Source: JAGVSZ01 sp035456405
GTDB taxonomy: Bacteria; Pseudomonadota; Gammaproteobacteria; Burkholderiales; SG8-39
Direction: 5' to 3'
Assembly (NCBI GenBank): GCA_035456405.1
Contig: DATIDG010000075.1
Location: 185,195 to 249,194, forward strand
DNA: 64,000 nucleotides
The position numbers were made by a program, and so were the translations under genes. Below are positions 54,700-63,553 of the stretch, piece by piece. Below the pieces are notes generated by a model. That model ran no database searches and was not told the DNA's origin. It saw only the letters and a program-made list of their open reading frames with translations. Numbering within the stretch: the stretch's first letter is position 1; each line of letters begins with the position of its first letter.

Positions 54700-56727
54700 C
54701 TACCCCGCCAGCACGGGCCGGCGCCGCCGCAGAAGCTGGAGGATCACCGCCACGATGAGGAGCCCGAACCCGATCGCGTCGTACAACGCCTTCGGATACA
54801 CGAGCAGCAGGCCGGCCACGAGGAGCAGCAGCCGCTCGGCGCCGTTGGTCTTGGCGAGCAGCCAGCCTTCCGCAGCGCCGGCGAGCGCGATAAGCGCGAA
54901 CACCGCGAGCACCGTCACCCACACGACGTCCCACCACCCGCCGCCCTTCGGCAGGCTGAGGAGGAGGCCGACGCCGATCGGATCGAGCACGAACATGAAC
55001 GGCACCACGAACGCAGGCAGCGTGTACTTCCAGGACTGCAGCGTCGTCTTGTACGGGTCGCCGCCCGTGATCGCCGCCGCGGCGAACGGCGACAGCGCAG
55101 TGGGCGGAGAGACCTCCGACAGCACCGCGAAGTAGAAGATGAACATGTGCGCGGCGAAATCGGGCACGCCGAGCTTCATGAGCGCGGGCGCGGCGATCAC
55201 GGCGCAGATGATGTAGCTCGCGGTGACCGGGACCGCAAGCCCGACCACCCATACGATCAGCGCGGTGTAGATTGCGGTGAGGATGAGGCTGCCGCCGGCA
55301 TACGAGATCACGATCTCCGAGAAGCGCAGGCCGAGCCCGGTAAGCGTCACGACGCCGACGATCAGCCCGGCCGCCGCGCATGTCGCGGCGACGTTGAGCA
55401 TCCCGACCGTGCCGGCCTCGAGCGCCTTCACGAGCTTGGATCGCAGCAGCAGGTCAGCGAGCCACCCTTGCGGGCGGTGGATGAACACCCGCAGGTCGAT
55501 CAGCGCGGTGTCGCGGTTGAGGAAGCTCACGAAGAACGCGACGACGGTCGCCCAGAATACGGCGGCGATCGGCGAGAACCCCAGCAGCAGAAAGACGATG
55601 ATCGCGACGAGCGAGATGAAGTGGAAGCCGAAACGCTTGGTAAGCGCCCACGCCGTGTCGCCGCGCGCGATCGCCACCTCGCGCATGCTGTACTTGCGTG
55701 CGTCGATCTCGACCATCAGGAACAGCGACAGGTAGTAGAGGCAGGTCGGGATGACCGCCATCCTGATCACGTCCAGGTAGGAGATCTTGAGGAACTCCGC
55801 GATCAGGAACGCGGCGGCGCCGAGCACCGGCGGCGACAGGATCGCGCCAAGGCCGCCTGCCGCGAGCAGCCCGCCCGCGGCGTTCTTCTCATAGCCGGCC
55901 TTGGACAGCATCGGGTATGCGACGCTCCCGAGCGTCACCGTCGTGGCGACCCCCGACCCCGACGGTCCGCCGAGCAGGAAGGACGAGGCCACGATCGCGC
56001 GCCCTGCGCCAGTGGGCTTGCCCCCGAACGCGGCAAGCGAGAAGTCCACGAAGAACTTGCCGGCGCCGGAGAACTGCAGGAACGCGCCGTAGATCGTGAA
56101 CAGGATGATCAGCGACGACGACACGTCGATCGCGGTGCCGAACACGCCCTCGAGCGTCATGTACATCGTGCCGACGAGACGCGCTACGTCGTAGCCGCGG
56201 TGCGTCCACGGCGCGGGCAGGTAAGGCCCCGCCATCGCATAGGCGAGGAACAGCACGCACACGAACGGCATGATCCAGCCGGTCGCGCGCCGCGCGGCTT
56301 CGAGCACGAGCACGACGAGCGTGACCCCCATGAACATGTCGAGCTGGTTGGGCATCGTGCTGCGATCCTGGAAATCGTCGCCGCCGAGGATCGCGTAGAC
56401 GAGCGTGGCGACGCCGAGCAGCGCGCACGCGAGGTCGATGCCGCTGAAGCGATTGCGGCGGCCGCGCGTCGCCGGGAACAGCGTGAAGACGAGGAACAGC
56501 ATGAACCCGACGTGCGCGTAGCGCAGCGTCGTGGTGGTGACGATCCCGTAAGCGGCGTAGAGGTGATAGAGACTCATCGCGACCGCGACGAGCCCGAGGA
56601 AGGTGCCCCAGCCGCCCTTGAACCGGTGGGTCGCGCCCTCCTCCGCCTCGATGAACTTCTCGGCCTTCTTGAGGCTCTCTTCGTCGACGACCGGTTCTAG
56701 CGCCGGCGTGCGGCTCTCCGCAGCCAT
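54700..56727 (-). CDS. TRAP transporter fused 4TM/12TM permease (DctQM type)
   Basis: A 675-residue inner-membrane protein with about 16 or more hydrophobic segments, fusing the small (DctQ) and large (DctM) TRAP subunits as is usual for TAXI-type systems. Characteristic parts: FSGAGKFFVDFSLAAFGGKPTGAGRAIVASSFLLGGPSGSGVATT, PVLGAAAFLIAEFL and SEVSPPTALSPFAAAAITGG (about 100-130 residues before the end). Partner of the receptor at 56827 on the same strand. Probably imports a carboxylic or amino acid. A terminator lies between the receptor gene and this gene, so the two may be differentially expressed. Confidence 0.94.
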   Translation of the reverse strand: MAAESRTPALEPVVDEESLKKAEKFIEAEEGATHRFKGGWGTFLGLVAVAMSLYHLYAAYGIVTTTTLRYAHVGFMLFLVFTLFPATRGRRNRFSGIDLACALLGVATLVYAILGGDDFQDRSTMPNQLDMFMGVTLVVLVLEAARRATGWIMPFVCVLFLAYAMAGPYLPAPWTHRGYDVARLVGTMYMTLEGVFGTAIDVSSSLIILFTIYGAFLQFSGAGKFFVDFSLAAFGGKPTGAGRAIVASSFLLGGPSGSGVATTVTLGSVAYPMLSKAGYEKNAAGGLLAAGGLGAILSPPVLGAAAFLIAEFLKISYLDVIRMAVIPTCLYYLSLFLMVEIDARKYSMREVAIARGDTAWALTKRFGFHFISLVAIIVFLLLGFSPIAAVFWATVVAFFVSFLNRDTALIDLRVFIHRPQGWLADLLLRSKLVKALEAGTVGMLNVAATCAAAGLIVGVVTLTGLGLRFSEIVISYAGGSLILTAIYTALIVWVVGLAVPVTASYIICAVIAAPALMKLGVPDFAAHMFIFYFAVLSEVSPPTALSPFAAAAITGGDPYKTTLQSWKYTLPAFVVPFMFVLDPIGVGLLLSLPKGGGWWDVVWVTVLAVFALIALAGAAEGWLLAKTNGAERLLLLVAGLLLVYPKALYDAIGFGLLIVAVILQLLRRRRPVLAG

Positions 56728-56774
56728 GGGCCCTCCTCCCTGGAGCGCCGCATTATGCGGGCCGCGCCCGAAAA

Positions 56775-56798
56775 CAGAAAGCCCCGCTCGCGCGGGGC
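56775..56798 (-). terminator. rho-independent terminator or attenuator between TAXI receptor and permease
   Basis: Minus strand GCCCCGC-GCGA-GCGGGGC followed by TTTCTGTTTT, about 30 bp after the receptor stop. Probably makes receptor more abundant than permease. Confidence 0.82.
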
Positions 56799-56826
56799 CT
56801 CTGAACGCCGACGGCCGGAAACTGGG

Positions 56827-57789
56827 CTACTGCAGCTTCACGCCCTTCTCGGCGAAGTACTTGGCCGCGCCGGGGTGATACGGAATCGACGCCGCGGCGG
56901 CCGACTGGTGCTTGAGGTCGAAGTTCTGCGCCTCTTTGTGCACCAGGATGAGCTCGTCGCGCTTCTCGAAGATCGTCTTGACGATGTTGTACGCCACCTG
57001 GTCCGGCATGTCGGCACGCGCGATGATGATGTTCCACACCGTGGCCACCTGGTTCGGCTGGTCCTGGCCCGGATAGGACTTCGGCGCGATCGTGTCGCGG
57101 ACGTACAGCGGCCCGTACTTCTTGTTCATCCCGTCGACCGAGTCGGCATGGTCAACCAGCTTCAGCTTCAAGCCCGGGGTGGCGCCCAGATCGGTGACCG
57201 AGGAAGTCGGGATGCCCCCGACCCAGAAGAACGCGTCGAGCTTCCTGTCCTTGATCGCGTCGACCGACTTGCCCGGGTCGAGACGCTCGCGGCGGATGTC
57301 CTTCTCGGTGATGCCCATCGCCTCGAGCACGCGCGACGCCATCAGCTCGGTCGCGCTGTTCGGCGCACCGGTCGAAACGCGCTTGCCCTTCAGGTCGGCG
57401 AACTTGTTGATGCCGGTGCCCTCGACGGTCACGACGTGCATGCGGTTCGGGTAGGCCACCATCAGCGCGCGCACCGGCACCGCCCCGCCGGAGAACTTGC
57501 CCTGCCCCTTGTAGCCGTCCCAGGCCGCATCGGCCATCGATAGCGCGAGGTCGGACTTCTTCTGGTTCATGAGCTGCAGGTTCGCGACCGATCCGGCGGT
57601 CGATTCGGCGTTGGCCGCGTAGCCGGGCACGTACTTCGACAGGACGTTCGCGATGCCGCCGCCGAGCGGGTAGTACACGCCGCCGGTCGGGCCCGTCGCG
57701 ATTGAGATCGTCACCTTGTCCTGCGCGACGGCGGTGCCCGCAGTCGCCAGCGCGGCAGCGAGCGCCGCCGTTCGGATGATGGCCTTCAT
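56827..57789 (-). CDS. TAXI-family TRAP transporter solute receptor
   Basis: A 320-residue periplasmic receptor with signal peptide (IIRTAALAAALATAGTAVAQ). TAXI-family features: TISIATGPTGGVYYPLGGGIANVL, VTVEGTGINKFADLKGKRVSTG, SVDAIKDRKLDAFFWVGGIP and a VATVWNIIIARADMPDQVAYNIVK end. It captures the substrate for the fused permease encoded next. Start at the Met that opens the signal peptide. The ligand cannot be read from sequence. Confidence 0.94.
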   Translation of the reverse strand: MKAIIRTAALAAALATAGTAVAQDKVTISIATGPTGGVYYPLGGGIANVLSKYVPGYAANAESTAGSVANLQLMNQKKSDLALSMADAAWDGYKGQGKFSGGAVPVRALMVAYPNRMHVVTVEGTGINKFADLKGKRVSTGAPNSATELMASRVLEAMGITEKDIRRERLDPGKSVDAIKDRKLDAFFWVGGIPTSSVTDLGATPGLKLKLVDHADSVDGMNKKYGPLYVRDTIAPKSYPGQDQPNQVATVWNIIIARADMPDQVAYNIVKTIFEKRDELILVHKEAQNFDLKHQSAAAASIPYHPGAAKYFAEKGVKLQ

Positions 57790-57880
57790 GCTTCCTACTC
57801 CTCTCCTCATTGGTGGAATGTGCAGCGGGCGGATTGTACCGGCCCGCCCCGGTGTTTCGACCGCGCCGCCGCGGGCGGGT

Positions 57881-58456
57881 TCACCCCTGCCCGAGCATGG
57901 CCTTCTTGAGGTCCCCGTCGACCGGCTTGTCGCCGAGCCAGATCCGCAGCAATCCCCTGTAGAACTCGTCACCGGCGATTGGCTTGGCCTTCGGCGCGCC
58001 GTCGAGCAGCACGCGCGTGCCGGTGCCCGGCAGGAAGTCGAGCGAGATCACGCGGCCCTTCTTTGCCTCGCCGAGCGAGTTCATGATCGCGCTCAGCTCG
58101 TCGAGCGGGCCCTTGAGTTTCTCCACGTCGGCCGCGGAGTTGTTCGCGCGGAATCCGTCGACCAGCGCCTCGTTGAACTGCTGCGCGCCGACGTCGCGCA
58201 GCATGGTGATGCTGACGCGCTTCGGGCCGTCGAGCGCGATCGCGTCGGCGGGCGCGCCCTTCTTCTCGGTCAGGTACAGCCCGGCGACGTAGACCTTCAC
58301 GACGAAGCGCGTGCGGATGCCGGCGCCGTTGAGGACCAGCTCCGGGCCGCCGGCGTCGATCTTCGTGCGGTCGTCGAGCTTGATGCCTCCGACCTCGGCG
58401 GCAATGCCTGCGAGCGGCAGCAGCGCCGCGAGTACGAGGGTCGCGATCCTAGCCAT
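57881..58456 (-). CDS. exported chalcone-isomerase-like protein
   Basis: A 191-residue protein with a signal peptide (MARIATLVLAALLPLAGIAAE) and a chalcone-isomerase-like domain: LVLNGAGIRTRFVVKVYVAGLYL, KRVSITMLRDVGAQQFNEAL, GRVISLDFLPGTGTRVLLDG and FYRGLLRIWLGDKPVD. Bacterial members lack flavonoid-enzyme residues; a fatty-acid or lipid-binding role is suggested for relatives. It lies between the TAXI receptor gene and the ThDP enzyme gene on the same strand, so it may be part of that transcription unit. Confidence 0.85.
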   Translation of the reverse strand: MARIATLVLAALLPLAGIAAEVGGIKLDDRTKIDAGGPELVLNGAGIRTRFVVKVYVAGLYLTEKKGAPADAIALDGPKRVSITMLRDVGAQQFNEALVDGFRANNSAADVEKLKGPLDELSAIMNSLGEAKKGRVISLDFLPGTGTRVLLDGAPKAKPIAGDEFYRGLLRIWLGDKPVDGDLKKAMLGQG

Positions 58457-58508
58457 ACGCTTCTCTCCTCTGTCCCGGACGCGCAGTCTAGCGCGGGCCG
58501 GGCGCGAG

Positions 58509-60149
58509 TCACCGTGCGCCGCCGCGCGAGATGTCCGGCGCCGGCAGTCCTTCGATCATCACGTTGACGCACGCCGGCCGGCCGGAGCGGAACGCGCGCT
58601 GAAGCGCGACCGGCAGCTCCTCCTCGCGGGTCACGTGCTCGCCGTGCCCGCCGAGCGCCGCGGCGACGAGGTCGTAGCGCGACGGCGCCAGCTCGCAGCC
58701 GATCGCCCGCTTCGCGCCGTAGGTCCTGAGCTGGATCTGGTACTCGGCGTTCCAGCGCGCATCGTTGCCGACCACCGCGACGAACGGCAGGCCGTAGCGC
58801 ACCGCCGTGTCGAACTCGGCCGCGTGGAACCCGAACGTGCCGTCGCCGAGCAGCGCGACGACGTTCGCGGCGGGGAGCGCGAGCTTCGCGGCCGCAGCGA
58901 AGGGCAGCGCGGCCCCGATGGCGCCGGCGGGTCCGTTGATCACGCGGTGTTGCGCGTTGAGGCAGGCCTGGGCCCATTGACCGAACTCACCGCCGTCGGA
59001 CACGAAAACCGCGTTCGCGCCGTCGAGATTTTTCTGCACGGCGCGGCACAGCGCCGCCGGGTGGATCACGCCCGTGCGCGACGCGGCCGAGGCCCATTCG
59101 GCGGGGCGGTGGCTTACCGCCTCGTGCACCTCCCGGAACCACGCCTCCCGCCGCCGCCCGCCGGCCGCGAGCTGGGCGAGCTCCGTGGCCGCCGGCGACA
59201 CGTCCGCGACAGTCGAGAGGATCAGCTGCTCGCCGACGGCGCGCGACGCGCGCTGGACGGCGTCGAGGTCCGGCGCGATCTGGATGAAGCGGCACGCCGT
59301 GTCGAACGCCGGCGCGCGACCGAACCGCAGCGTGAAGTCGAGCTGTTTGCCGAGCAGCAGCACGAGATCGGCCCGGGCGAGGATCTCGGGAAAGGCGCCG
59401 AGGCTGGGGTCTGCGACGCCGCGCGGGCTTTCCATGCCGATCACCGGCACGCCGGTCGCACGCTCGAGCTGACGCGCGGCGGTCGCGGCCCGGCCGCGCA
59501 TCGTCGCGGGCCCGATGAGGATTAACGGGCGCTCCGCGCGCGTGAGCTCGACGCAGGTCGCCTCGGCCGCGCTCGGTCCCAGCGGCGCGGCGGCAACGTC
59601 GAACGCGTCCCGGTGCGGCACGAGCCATTCGCCCGCATCGGCCACGGCCTCGAGCGCGTCGGTCGGTAGACTGAGGTGCACGGGGCCCGGGCGGCCCTCC
59701 TTCGCGGTCCGGAACGCGCGCGCGAGCTCGTCGCCGATCGCCGCCGCGCTGGTGGCGGTCGAGGCCGCCTTGCACACGGGCCCGGCCATGTCGGCCTGGC
59801 GCATCTCCTGGAACGCGCCGCGACCCAGCTCGCCGAGGGGTGCGTGCCCGCTCAGCAGGACGACCGGCGACTCGGCGGCGAGCGCGGTGTAGAGCGCGCC
59901 GACCGCGTTGGCGTGACCCGGGCCGCCGGTGACGAGCGCGACGCCCACCTCGCCGGTGAGCCGCGCCCACGCATCGGCCATGTGCACGGCAGCCGCCTCG
60001 TGGCGGACGTGAATGAGATCGAGCTTCGCGTCGATCGCGGCGTCGAACACGGGCATGACGTGATTGCCCGAGAGCGTGAACACGCGCCGCACCCCTGCGC
60101 GCGCAAGCGCGCGCGCGAGGATGTCGGCACCGCGCAACCTGCCGATCAT
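58509..60149 (-). CDS. ThDP-dependent enzyme of the acetolactate synthase/benzoylformate decarboxylase superfamily
   Basis: A 546-residue enzyme with the three-domain layout: pyrimidine-binding domain with catalytic Glu51 in VRHEAAAVHMADAWAR, central TPP-enzyme domain (ERPLILIGPATM), and pyrophosphate domain with GDGTFGFHAAEFDTAVRYGLPFV and NDARWN as the ThDP/metal motif. FAD- and CoA-binding details cannot be judged. It is one of several enzymes in this cluster with no obvious regulatory subunit nearby, so anabolic acetolactate synthase is unlikely; a 2-oxoacid decarboxylase or carboligase in carboxylate catabolism is more likely. Confidence 0.88.
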   Translation of the reverse strand: MIGRLRGADILARALARAGVRRVFTLSGNHVMPVFDAAIDAKLDLIHVRHEAAAVHMADAWARLTGEVGVALVTGGPGHANAVGALYTALAAESPVVLLSGHAPLGELGRGAFQEMRQADMAGPVCKAASTATSAAAIGDELARAFRTAKEGRPGPVHLSLPTDALEAVADAGEWLVPHRDAFDVAAAPLGPSAAEATCVELTRAERPLILIGPATMRGRAATAARQLERATGVPVIGMESPRGVADPSLGAFPEILARADLVLLLGKQLDFTLRFGRAPAFDTACRFIQIAPDLDAVQRASRAVGEQLILSTVADVSPAATELAQLAAGGRRREAWFREVHEAVSHRPAEWASAASRTGVIHPAALCRAVQKNLDGANAVFVSDGGEFGQWAQACLNAQHRVINGPAGAIGAALPFAAAAKLALPAANVVALLGDGTFGFHAAEFDTAVRYGLPFVAVVGNDARWNAEYQIQLRTYGAKRAIGCELAPSRYDLVAAALGGHGEHVTREEELPVALQRAFRSGRPACVNVMIEGLPAPDISRGGAR

Positions 60150-60220
60150 CCGGATCCCTCTCCTCCGCGCTGCGCCGGCAGCGTCTTCGCGTGTCCTTCC
60201 GCGCCCCTCGGCACCCGGCT

Positions 60221-61948
60221 TCAGGCCGCCTGCTTCTCGTCCTTCAACAGCGTCTCGCCCGGCCGCACGCGCGTGAACTCGACCGGGACGAACTCGAGCG
60301 CGAGGTCGCGCCCCCGCATGCGCACGCGCGTAAACGCCGAGCGCTCGAGGTCGCGCACCGCAGGGAAGTCCTCGCGATGGTGCGCGCCGCGTGAATCCTC
60401 CCGCGCCGTCGCCGCACGGGCAATGACTTTGCTCACGCCGAGCAGGCTGTCGAGGTTGAGCCAGTCGTGCCAGGTGAGGTTGAACGTCCGGTCCGAGTCG
60501 GCGAGGCCGGTGCGCGCCAGCCGGTCGTGCAGCCGCTCGAGCTCGGCGGTCGCGCGGGCGAGCCCCGCCGCGTCGCGCAGGATGCCGACGTCGTTCCACA
60601 TCACCTCGTAGAGCGCCTCGCGGATCGCCGGCAGGTCGCCGGCGGGCTGGCCGAACGGGTGCAGGGTGCGGCGGCGCGCCCGCTCGATGGCGTCCCGGTC
60701 GGGCTCGGCGTGCGCCCGGGGCGCCGCCAGCCACGCCGCCACCGCCTCGCCGGCGATCCCGCCGAATACCGTGGAGTTCGCGACGCCGTTCCCGCCGAGC
60801 CGGTTCGCCCCATGCACGCCGCCGGTGTCCTCGCCCGCGGCGAAGAGCCCCTCCAGGGCGGTCGACGTGTCGACGCCGAACTCGACGCCGCCCATCATGT
60901 AGTGCGCGGTCGGCACCACCTCGACCTTCCCGCCGGCGAGATCGAAGCCGCAATCGGCACAGCGCTCCACCATCCCCTTGAACTGCCGGCGCACGTTTTC
61001 CGGGCCGAGGTGCGCCATCGAGATCCAGAGCCCGCCGTGCGGAGTCACGACGCCCTTGCGCATCTCGGCGAACATCGCGCGCGACACGATGTCGCGCGTG
61101 GCGCGCTCGGCGCGCGGATCGGCCGCCTGCATGAAGCGCTCGCCCATGCCGTTGAGCAGGTAGCCGCCCGACCCGCGCAGCCCCTCCTCGAGCACCGTCC
61201 CGGTCATCCGCGTGTGCGCGCCGGCGAGGAGCCCGGTCGGATGGAACTGGACCATCTCCATGTCGCGCAGCGGCAGCCCGAGCCGCAGCGCCATCGCGAG
61301 TCCGTCGCACGCCTTGTCGCCCGAGGGCGTGTGGTACTTGTACATCGTCGGGCCGCCCCCGGTCGCGAGCACGACGGCGCGCGCGCGGACGAGCGTGAAC
61401 GTCCCGGTGCGCATGTCGAGGAGCAGGACGCCGGCGATGCGGCCCCCGTCCTGCGCGGCGATCAGCTCGATCGCCCGATGCTCCTCGAGGCGCCGGATCC
61501 CGCGTGCCCAGACCTGCTCGGCGAGGCGGTTGATGATCTCGATCCCGGTCAGGTCGCCCTTGTGGACGGTGCGGTCGAAGGTCTGCCCGGCGAACGCCTT
61601 CTGGTGCAGCGTGCCATCCGGGTTGCGGTCGAAGAAGCAGCCGAGCTCGTTCTCGAGCTCGCGCACGCGCTCGACCGCAACGCCGACCAGCGTCCACGCG
61701 AGCTCCTGGTGCGGGAGCCACGCGCCGCCCTCGATCGTGTCCATGAAGTGCCGCTCGACCGAGTCCGCGGCCGCGAGCGCGACGTTGTAGCCGCCCTGGA
61801 CCATCCGGGTGCAGCCGCACTTTCCGAGCAGGCCCTTGACCGCGATGGTGATGTCAAGCTGCGGCGCGGCCGCGTGGGCGTGCAGCGCGGCGAAGAGCCC
61901 CGCTCCGCCGGAGCCGAGGATGAGGATGTCGGTTTTCAGCTCTTCCAT
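60221..61948 (-). CDS. FAD-dependent fumarate reductase/succinate dehydrogenase-like flavoprotein, orphan
   Basis: A 575-residue flavoprotein: FAD fold ILGSGGAGLFAALHA, CTRMVQGGYNVAL, HPTGLLAG, EEGLRGSGGYLLNGMGERFM, TAHYMMGGVEFGVD, and HGANRLGGNGVANSTVFGG, plus the helical C-terminal domain. Where SdhA and FrdA have the histidine that binds FAD covalently (SHTV), this protein has CTRM, so the flavin should be non-covalent as in L-aspartate oxidase. No iron-sulfur or membrane-anchor subunit lies nearby. The adjacent fumarase suggests a C4-acid substrate. The Met at 61948 gives the proper start. Confidence 0.9.
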   Translation of the reverse strand: MEELKTDILILGSGGAGLFAALHAHAAAPQLDITIAVKGLLGKCGCTRMVQGGYNVALAAADSVERHFMDTIEGGAWLPHQELAWTLVGVAVERVRELENELGCFFDRNPDGTLHQKAFAGQTFDRTVHKGDLTGIEIINRLAEQVWARGIRRLEEHRAIELIAAQDGGRIAGVLLLDMRTGTFTLVRARAVVLATGGGPTMYKYHTPSGDKACDGLAMALRLGLPLRDMEMVQFHPTGLLAGAHTRMTGTVLEEGLRGSGGYLLNGMGERFMQAADPRAERATRDIVSRAMFAEMRKGVVTPHGGLWISMAHLGPENVRRQFKGMVERCADCGFDLAGGKVEVVPTAHYMMGGVEFGVDTSTALEGLFAAGEDTGGVHGANRLGGNGVANSTVFGGIAGEAVAAWLAAPRAHAEPDRDAIERARRRTLHPFGQPAGDLPAIREALYEVMWNDVGILRDAAGLARATAELERLHDRLARTGLADSDRTFNLTWHDWLNLDSLLGVSKVIARAATAREDSRGAHHREDFPAVRDLERSAFTRVRMRGRDLALEFVPVEFTRVRPGETLLKDEKQAA

Positions 61949-61960
61949 CAAAGACGAATC

Positions 61961-62044
61961 AGCCACAGAGGACACAGAGATCACGGACAAGAGCGAACAT
62001 CAGCTCTCTCTGTATTCTCTGTGTCCTCCGTGATCTCTGTGGCT
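61961..62044. repeat. imperfect inverted repeat of the GCCACAGAG...CTCTGTGGC type (copy 2)
   Basis: AGCCACAGAG and CTCTGTGGCT pair at the ends. Between them ATCACGGA and GACACAGAG occur in swapped order on the two arms, so the whole can fold but not as a simple hairpin. It fills the gap between the fumarase beta and flavoprotein genes and resembles the element at 17495-17586. Likely a REP-like unit. Confidence 0.7.
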
Positions 62045-62657
62045 AGTTGTTCTTCACCCCGAGCGCAGCGAGGACTTCGGACCGCCTCGCCCGCGCGGCG
62101 GCATCGACGTCCCGGTACAGGCTCGCCCCGTGGCTGTCCATGCCGACGAGCAGCGGGCCGAAGCCGCGGATGCGGAAGCGCCACAGGCTCTCGGGGTTGA
62201 GGTCGTCGAGGTCGACGTCCTCGATCGCCTCGATCCACGTCGTCTCGAGCGCCGCGGTGCCGCCGATGATCGCGAGGTACGCGCCGCCGTGCTCGCGGAA
62301 CGCGTCGAGCGACGCCGCGCCGAGCCCGCCCTTGCCGATGACGAGGCGCACGCCGTACTGGAGCATGAGCGGCTTCGTAAACCGCTCCATGCGCGCGCTC
62401 GTCGTCGTGCCCACGCACACCGGTGCGTAGCCGGCCGGATGCTCGGGCGATGGCGGCACCTTCCTCACGTTCGGCGCGGTGTGGATGACCGCGTGCCCAC
62501 GCAGGTCGAAGCGCGTCGTGCGCCCGCGGTCGAACATGTGGATCTGCGTCGCATCGCGGATGCCGAAGAGCGTGCCGTGCAACGTCACACGGTCGCCGAC
62601 CCTCAGGTCGCGCACCTGCTGCTCGGTGATCGGCGTCGTGAACTCGTGATGCGCCAT
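62043..62657 (-). CDS. fumarate hydratase/L(+)-tartrate dehydratase beta subunit (class I, C-terminal domain)
   Basis: A 204-residue beta subunit of a class I Fe-S hydro-lyase (fumarase beta/TtdB). Family motifs: LRVGDRVTLHGTLFGIRDATQI, GHAVIHTAPNVRKVP, VGTTTSARMERFTKPLML, RLVIGKGGLG and VDLDDLNPESLWRFRIRGFGPLLVGMDSHG. It starts 1 bp from the alpha-subunit stop, so the subunits are co-translated. Fumarate/malate versus tartrate specificity cannot be told. Confidence 0.92.
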   Translation of the reverse strand: MAHHEFTTPITEQQVRDLRVGDRVTLHGTLFGIRDATQIHMFDRGRTTRFDLRGHAVIHTAPNVRKVPPSPEHPAGYAPVCVGTTTSARMERFTKPLMLQYGVRLVIGKGGLGAASLDAFREHGGAYLAIIGGTAALETTWIEAIEDVDLDDLNPESLWRFRIRGFGPLLVGMDSHGASLYRDVDAAARARRSEVLAALGVKNN

Positions 62658-62658
62658 C

Positions 62659-63534
62659 TCAGAAGCCGTATGTCACGCCGTCGGGCCTGAAGGTCGCCCG
62701 CGCGCGCCGCGCCGAGTGGCACTGCATGTTCACGGCGACCGGGTTCATGGTGATGTGCGTCGCGGCGGTCTCCACGTGCACCGCGAACGCGGTCGAATCG
62801 CCGCCGAGCCCCTGCGGCCCGACGCCGAGCCTGTTCACGGCGGCGGTCAGCTCGGCTTCCAGCTTCGCGCCTTCGGGATCTTCGCACTGCGTGCCGAGCG
62901 GCCGGGTCGCCGCCACCTTTGCCAGATGGACGCAGAGGTCCGCAGTGCCGCCGACGCCGACGCCGACGATCGTAGGCGGGCAGGTCCTCCCGCCCGCGTC
63001 GAGCACGCAGTCGACGACGAACGCCTTCACCGCGGCGACGCCCTCCGCCGGAATCGCCATCCTTAGCCACGAGTTGTTCTCCGAGCCCGAGCCCTTCGGC
63101 ACCATCTCGATCGCCAGCGTCTCGGGATCGCCGGTGAAGTCGAAGTTGATGACCGGCACGCCGCGCCCGCAGGAGGTGTGCTCGTTCTTGCGCGTCACCG
63201 GGTGCACGACCGAGGAGCGCAGCGGATGCTCGCGCGTCGCGCGCTCGCAGCCGCGACGGATCGCGTCCTTGAGCGCCACGCCGTCCACCTCGACGCCGCG
63301 GCCGATCGCCACGTTGTAGATCGGGATCCCGGTGTCCTGGCACAGCAGGTTGTCGGTGGCTTCGGCGACCGCGATGTTCTTCACCATCACGCCGAGAATG
63401 CCCCGCGCGGTTGCGTCGGTCTCGGTGCGCGACAGCCGCTCGAAGCCGCCCTTCACGTCAGGAGGCAGCAGCTTGAGCGCCCGGACGTAGAGCTCCTTCG
63501 CGGCCTCCTCGACCTCGGGCGGCTGGACTTTCAC
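62659..63534 (-). CDS. fumarate hydratase/L(+)-tartrate dehydratase alpha subunit (class I, N-terminal domain)
   Basis: A 291-residue catalytic subunit. Its three cluster ligands are visible: Cys65 in LLCQDTGIPIYN, Cys185 in TCPPTIVGVGVGG and Cys272 in MQCHSARRAR, which hold a [4Fe-4S] cluster. HPVTRKNEHTSCGRGVPVINFDFTG is the usual central block. The enzyme reversibly hydrates fumarate, or dehydrates tartrate in the TtdA branch. It follows a Bug receptor gene (19-bp gap), which links it to carboxylate uptake. Confidence 0.94.
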   Translation of the reverse strand: MKVQPPEVEEAAKELYVRALKLLPPDVKGGFERLSRTETDATARGILGVMVKNIAVAEATDNLLCQDTGIPIYNVAIGRGVEVDGVALKDAIRRGCERATREHPLRSSVVHPVTRKNEHTSCGRGVPVINFDFTGDPETLAIEMVPKGSGSENNSWLRMAIPAEGVAAVKAFVVDCVLDAGGRTCPPTIVGVGVGGTADLCVHLAKVAATRPLGTQCEDPEGAKLEAELTAAVNRLGVGPQGLGGDSTAFAVHVETAATHITMNPVAVNMQCHSARRARATFRPDGVTYGF

Positions 63535-63553
63535 GCTTGCCTCTTCCCGCCCT

